Part shown: positions 37,036 to 48,082 of the stretch, in pieces | Position numbering within the stretch: position 1 is the stretch's first letter | Layout of the letters: every line of letters begins with the position of its first letter | Assembly (NCBI GenBank): GCA_001599755.1 | Contig: BCHX01000001.1 | Location: forward strand, 6,634,001-6,698,000 | From: Gliomastix tumulicola | Lineage: Eukaryota > Ascomycota > Sordariomycetes > Hypocreales > Bionectriaceae | Direction: 5' to 3' | Length of the DNA stretch: 64,000 nt | Translations under genes and position numbers: made by a program | The notes under the pieces: generated by a model | The model's database searches: none | The model's input: only the letters and a program-made list of their open reading frames with translations | What the model was told of the DNA's origin: nothing

Positions 37036-37040
37036 ATTAT
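37036..37040 (+). repeat. Target site duplication (right copy)
   Basis: ATTAT directly after the 3' LTR, identical to 28956-28960. Confidence 0.9.
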
Positions 37041-37583
37041 AATAATGCGAGCAACGCCTTTACACTCACTCAATTCGCTCTCAAAAGCCCATATCTCTCC
37101 CATTCCCTACCCTCCATGGCTGAGGCTCTTGCCGCGTACGCCTGCAATACTCTAACTCGATCGGCTGTTGGAGCTCCCTTTATGCACCACTGGAGCTGGA
37201 ACAAGCCTGCTTTAGAAGAGCCAGGGCGACTGCAGCCCTTCAACGCCTCCATACGAAGCCAGCAGTATACATCCGGGCACGTGGCATCCTGGCAGGCTAC
37301 CTTCTATCTCGTCCTCGGACTGGTGTTTGCGATGAACCTGCTGTGCCTGGCCTATTTTCTCCGGCATCTGCGGCTCATGACCGATTTCACGGAGCCCCAG
37401 AACCTCTTTGCATTCGCCATTAACAGCCCCCCGAGTGCTCAGATAAAGGGTGTCGGCGGGACTGGGCCTACCAAGGAGGATTTTGTTCTGCCGTGGTGGG
37501 TGGGATACGCAGCAGGTGCTAAGCGGTATATTTTCAAAGAGGCGGGCTTTCAGGACTCGGATGGGGGGTGGGAGAGGAGGTGA
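37041..37583 (+). pseudogene. 3' half of the split membrane protein gene
   Basis: Continues the frame of 28907-28960: AAT AAT GCG AGC encodes NNAS, then NAFTLTQFALKSPYL and a run to RSAVGAPFMHHW. A final membrane helix TFYLVLGLVFAMNLLCLAYF is followed by a cytoplasmic tail ending GGWERR and a stop at 37581-37583. No frame damage is visible, so the element entered an intact gene. Transcription of this half alone would need a promoter in the LTR. Confidence 0.85.
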
Positions 37584-38155
37584 TTAGAGTGCAGCTTCTA
37601 CGCTTCGTTTCCAACGTCTCGCCAGCCTTTGTGACTTGGTAGCCAAAGTGCTTAGTGGCAAGACGAGTACGACGAGTGCCCTTTAAGAATTAGTATTTTC
37701 AGTTTTCAGCGAGTAAGGCAGCCTTTCGCGCGAGCTTATTGATGATGAAAGTATATGAGAGATATGTTCAATGTTTTCAACTGATCAAGGTTTTGGAAGA
37801 ATACTATTCCAAGATGTTCACGTAAATTGAACGCACATGACGGGTTTTAAGGACTGCATTTACTTTTGTTCCTTTTAATTCTTATTAATCCCAACTGGTA
37901 CTAAATCAGCATGATGTGGAAGTCGCGTTATTGACGATATCGAATAACCACTAACTGACGAGCCGTTGTGAGTGAACATTGGAAGCCTTGCCTGGCTGGA
38001 AATCAGTAGATAAGGCGGCAATTCCTTCGTGGAATTTCACCATGGGCAACCACAGCTCTCGGGCCTTGCTTGTTTGCACACTTAAAAAACCTTTTTCACA
38101 TTCTCGAACACGATATAGATCTATTGCATATCATTAATCTGCTTCGTGTCAAAAA
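37584..38155. other. Intergenic, no gene seen
   Basis: 3' flank of the split gene and promoter region of the next gene. Nothing recognisable. Confidence 0.5.
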
Positions 38156-38935
38156 ATGGATGATACCGTTAAGTGGATTACTGGGAAACGCCCCCAGTAT
38201 GACTGCACGTCCTTCAGCGACGTCGTTCATCCAGTTCAGGCGCAAATCCTGAAAGATTATCTGAAAGAGGAAGATAGCATCCCTGCCATAACAGCGGCCA
38301 GGATCATCACGGCACCTACTCTGCGTGACGACCGCACAGTCTCGGATCTATGGCGTCTGCTTCCTTTCGCCCTCTATAACGTCGAGACCGAGCTGGCACG
38401 CAAGAAGCTCTGCGTGCTTATCTCCCTCATGCAGAAAGAACCAGGGGTGAGAGGGACGGAATTTCAAACACTCCATGTCTTGTTGGAGCATTCTCGCAAG
38501 GACAGGCTCTTCATGGAGACGATGGTTCAGCGCGTCGTGACCGGAAATCCCTCTGACCGTACGCTAGCGAAATGGCGCGCCTCATGGCAGAAGCAGGGCA
38601 ACATCGAAGCTCTGATGCTTCTCCACGGTGTTGGGGAACGGCCGGAGGCGGTCCGCAGGGGAGTGGAAGCTCTGGATAGGATGGTGACTTCGAGACACGT
38701 GCCCACACTCGAGATCTATATCGGGGCTGTTCATGCGTGGCTGGAGACCGCACGTGATGCGCTATACAAGGGGCTCACGTCTGCGGACGATAGTCAGATT
38801 CCTCAGGTGACGTACCTGATGCGGTGGGATGCTTGCGAGGAGGCACTCCTCTGGCTTATCACCCAGCCCAACCTTTCGGACGAGGGTGAATGGATGGCCT
38901 GGAAGTGTTACGAGTTGATGATGAAAAAAGAGTGA
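38156..38935 (+). CDS. Uncharacterised helical protein, possibly DUF3632-like
   Basis: Intronless, 259 residues. Predicted to be almost entirely alpha-helical and acidic. It begins MDDTVKWITGKRPQYD and contains LWRLLPFALYNVE and WEACEEALLWL-like helices, with several Trp residues spaced as in fungal DUF3632 proteins. No signal peptide or membrane segment. The family label is a weak impression from composition and Trp pattern. The ATG is preceded by an A-rich context (aaaaATGG). Function unknown. Confidence 0.6.
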   Translation: MDDTVKWITGKRPQYDCTSFSDVVHPVQAQILKDYLKEEDSIPAITAARIITAPTLRDDRTVSDLWRLLPFALYNVETELARKKLCVLISLMQKEPGVRGTEFQTLHVLLEHSRKDRLFMETMVQRVVTGNPSDRTLAKWRASWQKQGNIEALMLLHGVGERPEAVRRGVEALDRMVTSRHVPTLEIYIGAVHAWLETARDALYKGLTSADDSQIPQVTYLMRWDACEEALLWLITQPNLSDEGEWMAWKCYELMMKKE

Positions 38936-39366
38936 AGGAGGCCGAAGTAAAACAAGTTGCATGGTAAAAGCTGTGAGAGACATGATTCAAGACCGAGGCT
39001 GTTAAGCCAGGAATTGGAAGAATGGCTGCGTAGGGGAATAATGTAATAAAGGAATATTTTTCATAAGTTAGTGTACGATATGATTGTGAGATACTGTTAC
39101 TATACATTATTGTCATGGGTTTTGCTTGGTGTGGTCTTCCCTTTCGTCTAAAGCTGGTAAGCAGATTTCTGGACGAATGGATTGAGGGTATGGAGTGAGT
39201 GGATTCTAGTATGCCTTATGCAGGCTTATGCAGGCTAAGCCGTTAGGCGTACTTCTTGCCGATCTTCCACTTCGTCGAAGCTCAGGATTACTTTTTCGCC
39301 TCTTCACGCTTTGGTCTTATTTTTCCATCTCCTCGTCTTCTGTTTGTCTCAATCTATTTTTCCAAA
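38936..39366. other. Intergenic, no gene seen
   Basis: Includes a short direct repeat (tgcaggctta/tgcaggctaa near 39220) and a pyrimidine-rich leader before the HET gene. Confidence 0.45.
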
Positions 39367-41826
39367 ATGAGTCGATGGCATGAGCCATCCTGCGACAAGC
39401 CAGTCGTTGAGGTGGACAACGACCAGATCCCACGATGTCTAACCTGTGGGCGGCGCTGCCTTTGGAAGGATGTACTCGACTCCTCCCCCAAGGCCAGCTC
39501 CGCTCTCGATATCCCAGAGGGGGATCCGAGGGGTCATATGAACCTCTACTGGCCGTCTTCGGTGCCGTATGAGCCAATATTGGCAGGATCCGATCTGGCC
39601 ACTCCCACGTCACCGGTTGAAGCTGCCGAATCTGCGTATCAAAGCGCATCGGACGACGGGCGTGGGGGGAGTCCGATTTACAGCAAACCGTTGTCGACGG
39701 ATGAGATTCGCCTCGTCTTCCTCTCTGCTGCCGACGAGGGACATTCGCTGCTTCACGTGTCCCTTGAAGCATTTGCGGATGATAACTGCCCTGAGTATGA
39801 GACCGTTTCGTACACATGGGGTGGTGAGGAGGGTGATTACTCCCTCAGCCAACCAATCTTCGTCGGTCCTTTCTGGGACTACATATTCCAGACGAAGAAC
39901 GGAACCGACATGCTCCGCTTCGTGCGGCCCTGGCAAGGGATCAGGACGGTCTGGGTGGATGCTCTTTGCATCAACCAGAGCGATGTTCACGAACGCGGTC
40001 GCCAGGTAGCTAAAATGGCTCAGATATACGAGCGTTGCACGAGGGTTATCGTGTATCTGGGACCAGACCTGGCACCCATCCTACCCAGAGGCTCCTTTCC
40101 GTCTCGGCTTCCACTTCGAAGGCTCGAAACTGGCAGCGTCGTGCCAAGAGAGTCGTCCAGCCAGATCTTCGGCGAGGTGACACTGAAGAATCTTCTCAAG
40201 CGGCAGTATTTCAACCGTATCTGGGTCATCCAAGAACTGCTTCTCGCCCCTGGGGCGGTCATTCGGGTTGGTGACGTGGATTTTTGGACAGACTCTACTC
40301 CATGGTCGACCACCATGAAAAGATGGAATTCGTTGCCGGCCCCTTGGATTCAATACATAGGGAAGGGGCAGTTTGTGCAGCGGCAGCTGTACGAGATCCT
40401 GCAAATGACATGGTCCTCACGCGCCTCCGATCCCAGGGACAAGCTCTTTGGTCTTCTCGGCCTCATGAAATCGGAGGCTGGTAAAGGCCAGGCCGACTGG
40501 GTGCCGGATTACTCCCTCTCGCCTCAGCATGTCTTCATTGGCCTATTCACCTACTGCATGGTGAATCTGGACGAATTCTTCATCCTCCGCGAGGCTGCAG
40601 GGCTCCAGGCACCACCACGCTCCCCTTCATGGCTGCCTCGGTGGGATTCGCAGCAGACTTGGCCAAGTCTCTTCAGCAGGGACGGTGTTGTACCGGATCT
40701 GCCTGAAATAATGGACATGATACTCGACATCCACGAGGGACCCAGCGAGCCTTACGCTGCAAATTACGTGGGGAATCTGTGGCTTTATGCGAAGTCCTGG
40801 TGTACTAGAGCACGAACGGGGGACTCTACTAATGTCACTGTGTGTTCTAGGACGGGCGGACTGCGGGTGCTTCTGCTTCGTCTCTGCACTATTCCAGTCT
40901 CGCCGCGGCCCGTGGGTGAGGCAGGATCATTGAAGATATTCAAAGTGAGCGGTGCACACGGAGGCCTCTACATCACGTCGGCACACCCTCTGGACGAAGT
41001 TGTTCTACCAGGCCGCGATCGGATCTTTCTTCTCTTGCGCAAGAAAGAGCGTCCCATAGTGCCCCTCCTCACGAGGGAGGGCCAGGTCCAAGGAACGTTT
41101 ACAATCATCGCTCCATTGACCACCGTGCACTTTTATTCCGACCTCAACGATGCTTTTGCTTCTCCAGGAAGCGGGGGTCCCCTGAAATCTCTCAACTATG
41201 TCCTTGACCTGGCGCGTGAGCAACTTGAGAGACCTATCATGCGCGGCTTGTCACTGCTGTTCGCTGGGGCCCGACAGGTGTGGGAGCTTTTCCCACTGCT
41301 CAAAGAGATGAAGGGCGCGCTGTTCGGGTCGCGAGAGCCCTTCGAAGCGACTTACCTGGCCGGACTCGATCAGAAACTCGGCCCACGGATCGTGGATGGG
41401 TATCTCTTGCTGACAGTAAGCGGCAGGTCAATGACGCGCCGCGCAGTCGGAGGCGAGGGTGTCCTCTTCATCAATGACGTGGTCACTATCGAAACCACGC
41501 CGATCCAATGGGAATATAAAGTCGGGGATACCTGGCTGTCCATGCCGCGGACATTCCCGGGAGTCGTGCCGATAGACGAGGAGTTTATCATCAGGGCGCC
41601 GATGGAAGCTATCGTGGAGGTTTGTGGAAGTGCATTTGGACTGCTTCTCGGGTACTTGGAGACGATCCAACACACGTTGAAAATCGACTGGGAGAAGGTC
41701 CGGGACGTGGTGACAGAAGGTTCCAAGGTCGAATATAAACCCAAACTGTGCCCACACGGGCCAGACTTGCTTGCGCTCGAGGAGTTTGATCTTGCCGCTT
41801 CTGTTGATGAAGTTATAATTCTGTAG
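39367..41826 (+). CDS. Heterokaryon incompatibility (HET) domain protein
   Basis: Intronless, 819 residues from ATG 39367 (an in-frame ATG at 39256 would add 37 hydrophobic residues and is less likely). The N-terminus has HEPSCDKP and CLTCGRRC, a Cys-pair motif common before fungal HET domains. The HET domain (about 145-300) shows YETVSYTWGG, VWVDALCINQ, ERGRQVAKMAQIYERC and VIVYLGP. A central region has DPRDKLFGLLGL, and the C-terminal 350 residues are of unknown fold with hydrophobic beta segments. HET domains are TIR-related and trigger cell death after fusion of incompatible strains. A DUF4238-like gene follows 242 bases downstream on the same strand. Confidence 0.92.
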   Translation: MSRWHEPSCDKPVVEVDNDQIPRCLTCGRRCLWKDVLDSSPKASSALDIPEGDPRGHMNLYWPSSVPYEPILAGSDLATPTSPVEAAESAYQSASDDGRGGSPIYSKPLSTDEIRLVFLSAADEGHSLLHVSLEAFADDNCPEYETVSYTWGGEEGDYSLSQPIFVGPFWDYIFQTKNGTDMLRFVRPWQGIRTVWVDALCINQSDVHERGRQVAKMAQIYERCTRVIVYLGPDLAPILPRGSFPSRLPLRRLETGSVVPRESSSQIFGEVTLKNLLKRQYFNRIWVIQELLLAPGAVIRVGDVDFWTDSTPWSTTMKRWNSLPAPWIQYIGKGQFVQRQLYEILQMTWSSRASDPRDKLFGLLGLMKSEAGKGQADWVPDYSLSPQHVFIGLFTYCMVNLDEFFILREAAGLQAPPRSPSWLPRWDSQQTWPSLFSRDGVVPDLPEIMDMILDIHEGPSEPYAANYVGNLWLYAKSWCTRARTGDSTNVTVCSRTGGLRVLLLRLCTIPVSPRPVGEAGSLKIFKVSGAHGGLYITSAHPLDEVVLPGRDRIFLLLRKKERPIVPLLTREGQVQGTFTIIAPLTTVHFYSDLNDAFASPGSGGPLKSLNYVLDLAREQLERPIMRGLSLLFAGARQVWELFPLLKEMKGALFGSREPFEATYLAGLDQKLGPRIVDGYLLLTVSGRSMTRRAVGGEGVLFINDVVTIETTPIQWEYKVGDTWLSMPRTFPGVVPIDEEFIIRAPMEAIVEVCGSAFGLLLGYLETIQHTLKIDWEKVRDVVTEGSKVEYKPKLCPHGPDLLALEEFDLAASVDEVIIL

Positions 41827-42068
41827 GGGCTCTAAGATTGAAGCGTTTGCATTCTACCTCCAAGCATAATACAGCAATAATGCAACCTTGGAGTGACTGT
41901 ATACCCCCGGCCTATCAAAATGGCGAACGATATGCGGGGATCTCACCCACAGTTCGGCCTCCCGCAGGTGCAAATTCCCAACATCAACGTGATCTCACCT
42001 CTCCAGGCATGCAAATAACCCCTCATTCATCTCACCATCTGGACATCTCTATCCTCACTCAAGCCGCA

Positions 42069-44577
42069 ATGAAGCCCCAAGAGCCAGATATGGACGAGGC
42101 ATCCACCCCCGTGCGTGCGCAATATCACCACTTCATCCCCCAGTTCATCCTCAAGAACTTCGCGCACAAGTACGCCCCGCCCAAGGGCAAGACCAAAGGC
42201 AGACCGCCCCGCAAGCCCGGGCAGAAGCTGTTCAAGGGCGACCCGGCCCTGAACCATGTCGATCTCACGGCCGACAAGCCAGAGATCACGGAGAGCCCCG
42301 TGAAGCGCATCCTGGGCATGCCCGACATGTACCGAGACACGACCAAGCCCGCCAAGCAGCAGCAGATGGTGGAGGAGATGTTCAGCCGCTTGGAGTCCGA
42401 TGTCAGTCTCATTTACCGAAGAATCGCGACTGCGTTCGATAAGGCGGATGATGGCATCTGGCTGACGCGAGACGAGCGGAATCTGATCCGCAAGTTCGTC
42501 TTCCTCATGAAGTACCGGGGCTCGATCTTTCACCGTCGCTTCTATCACGAGGCTGGCGCCGACTACGAGGCCAACGACAGACATGGTCTCCTGGAGTATA
42601 TGGAGGAACGCGGCTTCTCTCGACCGCTCGACGTCTGGTTCCATAATATCAAGTCTGTCATTGAGGTGGACATGGACAACGATCTGAAGTGGCTGTCCGA
42701 GCTCCCCGAGAAGATGTACCCAGACGACGCCAGGTGGGCCATCATGACTATGCAGGGCATGTTCATGAGCATCTGCGCCACGCCTACACCAGACTGCGAA
42801 TTCATCCTCACGGACAGCAGCTACAGCATCTACGAGGGTCCTACAAACGTCGGAGTGGACCAGAGGACCGGCGAGCTTATAGACATGGGCTGGGTCAACT
42901 TCCACGAGTTCGCTCCCATCTCCCCCAGGCTAATGATAGTCCTGCGCAGCTTCTTGCTGCCGGATCCCGTGGAGGATACCAACCCGGAGGTCAAGGCGTT
43001 TCGGGATGACTTTAGGCAGAAGGCGGTGGATGACTTCTTCGGCAAAGGCGCGCGATCGATGCTGCATGACCTTGACATTCGGAAGCCTGACAACAACTAC
43101 AGTACCACGATCGGCGGGAGAAAGTACCATATGGCCTCTGAGGATGGGTCGCTGAGATCGAGCCACAAGTTCCTCTTCCCGTTCTTCCACATCTCGGAGC
43201 GCCATGTGCACATCATCAACGGCCTCTTCTTTGAGAACGCCAGCCACTGCACCAGCTTGGTATTCAACACGCGCGACGCGTTTCTAAGCACCCTGGAATT
43301 CTACATGGAGTCGACGACACTGTTCAGCAAGGCCGCTACCTCGATCCCCGGAGACCGGCGTCTCATCCTCCTGAAGAAGCTGGCGGTCCTCATGACGAGC
43401 ATGGGGTCGACCAAGATCCCCATCTGGCCCGAAGTAGCCCCCGTGGGCTTCTCGTCTCCCACGAAGCTGATGGAAGCATGGGACATTTTTGTCAAGATAT
43501 TTTCGATGAGGCTGCAGGCTTTGAAGGATGACAGTCCGACGGAAATCAATCAGGTTCGCAGGTTGTTGGGTAAGCAAGCAAGCAAGCAAGCTCCAGATCT
43601 TGACCCTTGAAAGAATGTTCACTGACTGACTGACTAATGCTGGGCGGGAACGTAGGCGGGTCGATGGGAAATTTGATCGTCGACATGGAGCAGGCCGAAA
43701 GGATGGCCAAGTTCCGAGTCAAGATCGATGTCTGGTCGCAGGGGATCAGCGATGACATACGTTCTCGGAACCGGTCTATCGTGGACGACATGCTTCTTGA
43801 CATGCCGCGCCATCGATACTGGCTCTACATCAAGGTGATGAGGTCTCGAGCGCCGACATCGACTGCCAATGCGATGACCACTGAAGTCATGGAGCAGAAA
43901 TTACGTGGCGAGGAAGATGGCCCTGACTTGGGCCCCGTCTTGAGCGGCCCTGAGGATGTTGTTGCCCGAGGTCGGTTCAGCTCTACAGTTGCAACGTGTC
44001 CTATGCTAATGTGGTGAGCAGTACAACACATTATCAGACCGGGAAAGGTCAACGATATGATGCGTATCGCGGGCTTCAACGAGACTACGCGAAGGAGTCC
44101 TTATCCTATCGATCTCTGGCCTGATACCAAGCGTGACCAAAGATCCCAGGAAGACTGGTATAGAGTGCGGAGGATCACGTTCAAAGAAGGTAAGTCGACA
44201 AGAGAGACTCAGTCTTCTACGTAGAATGGCTTCTGACTTGTCGCGTCGCAAAGGCACTATTTTGAACTGCGGTGAGTCGTGTCGATTAGCAGCTTTATAT
44301 TATCTTACATGATGCTGACGGTGGGTGCTTAGAAATCAACGAGATCGAGACGCTTGCCGCTAAGGTTATCCGAACGGTGTTCTCACAGGGGTTTCAGAGC
44401 GTCGACAAGTCTTTCTATTCGAGACTATTCGGCGAGGAGGAGCTCATCGAGCTTGCCTTGAGGATGAAGGTCAGGGAGCATTTCAAGACGGCTTTGCGAG
44501 ATCGACTCGAGCCGGGACTGCTGGAGCGATTTCAAGAGACTTTGTTTGGTATTATGTATCCAGCCCCTCCGCGATGA
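42069..44577 (+). CDS. DUF4238-like protein
   Basis: Five exons, 42069-43569, 43656-43970, 44022-44189, 44254-44271 and 44333-44577, encode 748 residues. The fourth exon is only 18 bp. The domain begins near residue 18 with QYHHFIPQFILKNFAH, the DUF4238 hallmark, and continues with PKEVRILGMPDMYRD-like and FRKFVFLMKYRG segments. DUF4238 proteins occur in bacteria and fungi, with unknown function. Earlier in-frame ATGs (41838, 41880) would add poorly conserved sequence. The first intron is built of tetranucleotide repeats. The C-terminal half is helical and may be a separate domain. Confidence 0.8.
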
Positions 44578-45301
44578 GATGGCTTATGGGTGTCAGAAAC
44601 CGGCGCAGCATATAGTTTGTGGTGTTCCTTTTACTTTCTTACGCCAGCGTATCTTCCGAGGTAGACAATTGGAAATGAGTGATGAACTGATGCATTACTA
44701 GTTGAAAATGACTGAATGGAACGGACAGAAGCCCAACACGGATGCCGCCTCGCTCTGGGTTTGCCGAAAGCAACGTAGGACACCACCTGGACTCCTACGT
44801 CAAGACCGCCCCCATCTCTTTCTCGTTGAAGGATCCTTCCCTGACCAGGATGTTCTAGACTCGCTCCAAAGCACGGATGACGTTCTGCCGATGAGCCGGA
44901 TAAATAGCTGCCTTATTAGATACCCTTGCATCACAACGGGCGAGAGGTGCTTATAGCCGCGAGGAGCACCACGGTCGTATGATCCATCGTTGCACCCGGG
45001 AATTCGGCTTCCAAGCTTCTCTGCTTATGGCCTATTTGTCATTCAATACTTGCGATGCGACCTTCCGTTTCCCTCTTTTTGCAGGTGTGGACAATACAAA
45101 TGGGGAGATTCGCAGAACGGACAAGGATTAGCTTCCTGGGAGAGGCCCTCCTCATGCATGCAGATGCAAGTTGTCGGGGTTACGTCGAGCATGTAAATCC
45201 GGGGTTGGATGCTCCCCTCTCTTCGTGGTGTATAAGAGTACAGCTCTGCTGTGAGTCACGGCTTATACGTGCGTTAAAGCGACTTGATAAGATACTCTAC
45301 C
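44578..45301. other. Intergenic, no gene seen
   Basis: Contains a TATA candidate at 45231 for the next gene. Open frames at 44702-45318 show no protein features. Confidence 0.45.
45231..45238 (+). promoter_or_regulatory. Candidate TATA box
   Basis: TATAAGAG lies 64 bases before the ATG at 45302, a close match in sequence and position for a regulated fungal promoter. Confidence 0.5.
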
Positions 45302-47149
45302 ATGATCATGATGGTTAGGCTCTCATTTTCTCTAGCTGCTCTAGCAGTAGCTTGTGTGGCTATCGACATCCCTGACGTGCCTGTCTGGCCGTCTGGCCGT
45401 TGCACCGACAAGTCGCTGACTATCCCCAGCTGGATCATCTCTCGATACAAGGTTGTTGACGGCACCACCAGTTTCCGGATTGACAATCGTGCTGCCGATC
45501 CCACTGGTCTCATCGCCGATATCGAGTGCACCCCTGACGGCAACTGCCAAGGCACAGGCAATGACGAGCTTCGCGGGTCGATTTCTCAGAGCGATGCCGG
45601 CCCCGTGATCACGCTCAGCGAGATCTGGGTTTGCGGCGATACCGGCGATAGGTATGGGCGGTGTTTGCGGCGATGGTGACTGTCGCTAACACGCTGTGTA
45701 GAGTGTTCTTCAACTCGCGTGGGAGCACCACCATCACTGAGTGTTCTGGCGACAACTGCGTCTCGCCTATCACGTATCTTGTCTACGGCACACTCAGTCT
45801 CCCTGTTCCCTTGACGCCAGCCCAGCCCTCCCCGCCGCCCGGGTATCTTAAGCCTTCCTGCGCTACCGTTGGCGATGACCAATGGACAGTCACAGATGTG
45901 TCCTACCAGAACTACACTAAAGGGCAGTGTAGGCAGTGGTATCGGCCTGACCAGATCTGCCTCGACCCGGTCAGCGGGTTCAAGTCGAAGGGCATTTATC
46001 TGAATTTGACTGTCCAAAACAACGCCATTGAGCATGAGGTTGCATGTGGCTTCGTGCCAACGTACCAGGACTACGAGCCCCCTACTCCGTTACGATGCAC
46101 GGGAGGGCAATTCAACGAGATTACGCTCGATGTCACTTTCAGTGGGACAGCACCGAACTTCAAGCTGGAGATCGAGGAGCTGTGGTACTGCCTTGAGAAC
46201 CCCAGTACTAACACTAAGCCGTGAGCATTCCCTATCCATGATTGTTTGAACTTGAAATTACTGACCCTACTGAAGGACCGTCTTGGTTGCAACGGGGAGC
46301 ACTCCTATCCAACTTGAGTGTGCGACTACGACGGGCATCAGCGGTACACCCGACGACATCATCACCACTTGCACCGATCCCGTTGGGTCTCATGTCGTTG
46401 ATGGAGCGCAGACACAGAAGGAGACTCTCCCTGACTTCTCACTCGTCACTGCCTACCCGAAGAAGGGCGGCTGTACGTTTGACAGTGTCGTCAACCCGAC
46501 CTGGTTCATGAGAGGCCTCTTCTTCGAGACTACAGAGTTTCCTCCCGAGAGCCCAAAGAGTGCAACGCTTGAACGCTTCACGTGCGGTCTCACGGGCCCG
46601 GGCTTTGCGGACTACTTTTTCTACACTGGCCCAACGCTGTCGGGCAGTGGTGTTGAATCAGTGTAAGTACCGGCCGAGTGACTATTGATGGGCGTTGACT
46701 GATTCCGATCTCTACAGCTACAACTGCAACTCCTACTTCAACGGCCAGCCTCCAGAGAATCACTGGAACTGCACCTACAGCTTTGACCCGTTCGACAAGA
46801 TCCTCGCTCTTGACAAAGTCTGGAAGTGCGATGATAAGGATGCCGCCCACCCGTGAGTCCTTCTAATGCTCTTAGTTTCAATCGATGCTGACTCTCAAAA
46901 AGCCTATACTTCGGCGGCCAGGGGAAATTTGACTGGAAGAAGGACCCCTACTACCGATGCACCACTCGTGATACTTATGTCTCATGCTCCTGGTACGACA
47001 GCCTGGCGCTCTTGCAGCCCGGAATCCCATATGACATCCCATATGTGACGGTGAGCTTGGAGAATGTCCCGCCGCCTCGCATAGAGACGTTCAGGATCAA
47101 TGGGAAGTGGAACGAGGCTGTTGATGGCCAGGGTGCGGATGGCTTCTAG
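45302..47149 (+). CDS. Secreted Cys-rich protein with three related modules
   Basis: Five exons (45302-45651, 45702-46220, 46276-46662, 46718-46852, 46903-47149) encode 545 residues. A signal peptide is clear (VRLSFSLAALAVACVA). Three modules of about 150 residues each end in a similar element: ITLSEIWVCGD, LEIEELWYCLEN and LALDKVWKCDD. Each module also opens with a W/F-x-V/I strand and has paired Cys, suggesting repeated disulphide-bonded beta sandwiches. N-glycosylation sites (NYT, NLT, NCT) are present. It is probably extracellular or cell-wall associated. I do not recognise the family; an effector or surface-protein role is possible. Confidence 0.75.
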
Positions 47150-47314
47150 GGGTAGGGCAGCTGAATCGACCAGACATTGCGGATATCTTCTGGATATCTT
47201 GTCATTGCAGGGGAAACGCGGTTGAAGTGACTTTGATTCATGACCCTTCGACCTTTTGTTCGTTAAAGTGTCTACTACCTTTATGTCCTGTGAGGGCCTT
47301 TACCGCTTTCCTGA

Positions 47315-48082
47315 TCATTTGCTCGCCGCTTCGTGTTGCTTTGCTTGTACTGCCTCCACAACAACATCGTATAGATGAAGGACATCCGCCGCGGGGAGCT
47401 TCTCGCCGGTTCTCCGTGCCGCGATGGCGTCTTTGACGACGGAAGGACAGTCTTCTTGCTGCAGTGCCCACTCCGCTCCGGCCGTTTTGGAGCCGAAAGA
47501 ATGCTTGACGGCGAACCGCCAGCCACGGCAGGCATTGAGAACGCTGTTTGCTGAACTAAACTCATTGACACGATGCCATTCTAGCGAGTCGGCGATCGCC
47601 TCGAGCGTCCACTCGACGGGGATAGCCGCGAACGTGTCTATTGGCGACGGACCGTACAGAGCCCGACCGGTCTCGCGTCCCATGGCAATGTCAAGCAGAA
47701 ACCAGTGACTGGACTCGTCCGCAGGATCAAAAGAGACATGGTCATCTTGTGAAGGGCCCGTATTGAGGTTGAGTTCGAAGCGGGGATGGCGGCTTGCAGG
47801 CCAGACGCTGCCTTGGGTGTAGACCACGAACTCGAGTTTGGTGGCCGGGCAGGATAATGCTTTGTGGGCCAGTATTTCGGCGATAGCTTGCTTCTTTTCA
47901 ATGCCGAGGGGGTTTTTGACCACGGCCTGAACATCGAGATCGCTCTGCCCGGGCTCGAAGGCTTGGTAGCCTGCGGATCCGAAGAGGTAGATACCAACGA
48001 GCTCATCACCCAGATGGCCTGCGGCTCGCTTGACGAGCTCGTCGAGGTAGATGTTGACCTCTTCTGGCAGCGGGCTGTCCAT
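47315..48082 (-). CDS. Aminoglycoside-adenylyltransferase-like nucleotidyltransferase
   Basis: Intronless, 255 residues from ATG 48082. The nucleotidyltransferase signature is FGSAG (residues 34-38) followed by SDLD (47-50), supplying the two metal-binding Asp residues. The second half fits the AadA_C/DUF4111 helical domain of ANT(3'')/streptomycin adenylyltransferases (VEWTLEAIADSLEW, VLNACRGWRFA, GEKLPAADVLHLYDVVV). Bacterial relatives transfer AMP to aminoglycosides; fungal ribosomes are not the classical target, so the substrate may differ. No introns and a bacterial-type family suggest horizontal transfer, as inference. It lies downstream of the MABP-like gene on the same strand. Confidence 0.8.
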   Translation of the reverse strand: MDSPLPEEVNIYLDELVKRAAGHLGDELVGIYLFGSAGYQAFEPGQSDLDVQAVVKNPLGIEKKQAIAEILAHKALSCPATKLEFVVYTQGSVWPASRHPRFELNLNTGPSQDDHVSFDPADESSHWFLLDIAMGRETGRALYGPSPIDTFAAIPVEWTLEAIADSLEWHRVNEFSSANSVLNACRGWRFAVKHSFGSKTAGAEWALQQEDCPSVVKDAIAARRTGEKLPAADVLHLYDVVVEAVQAKQHEAASK

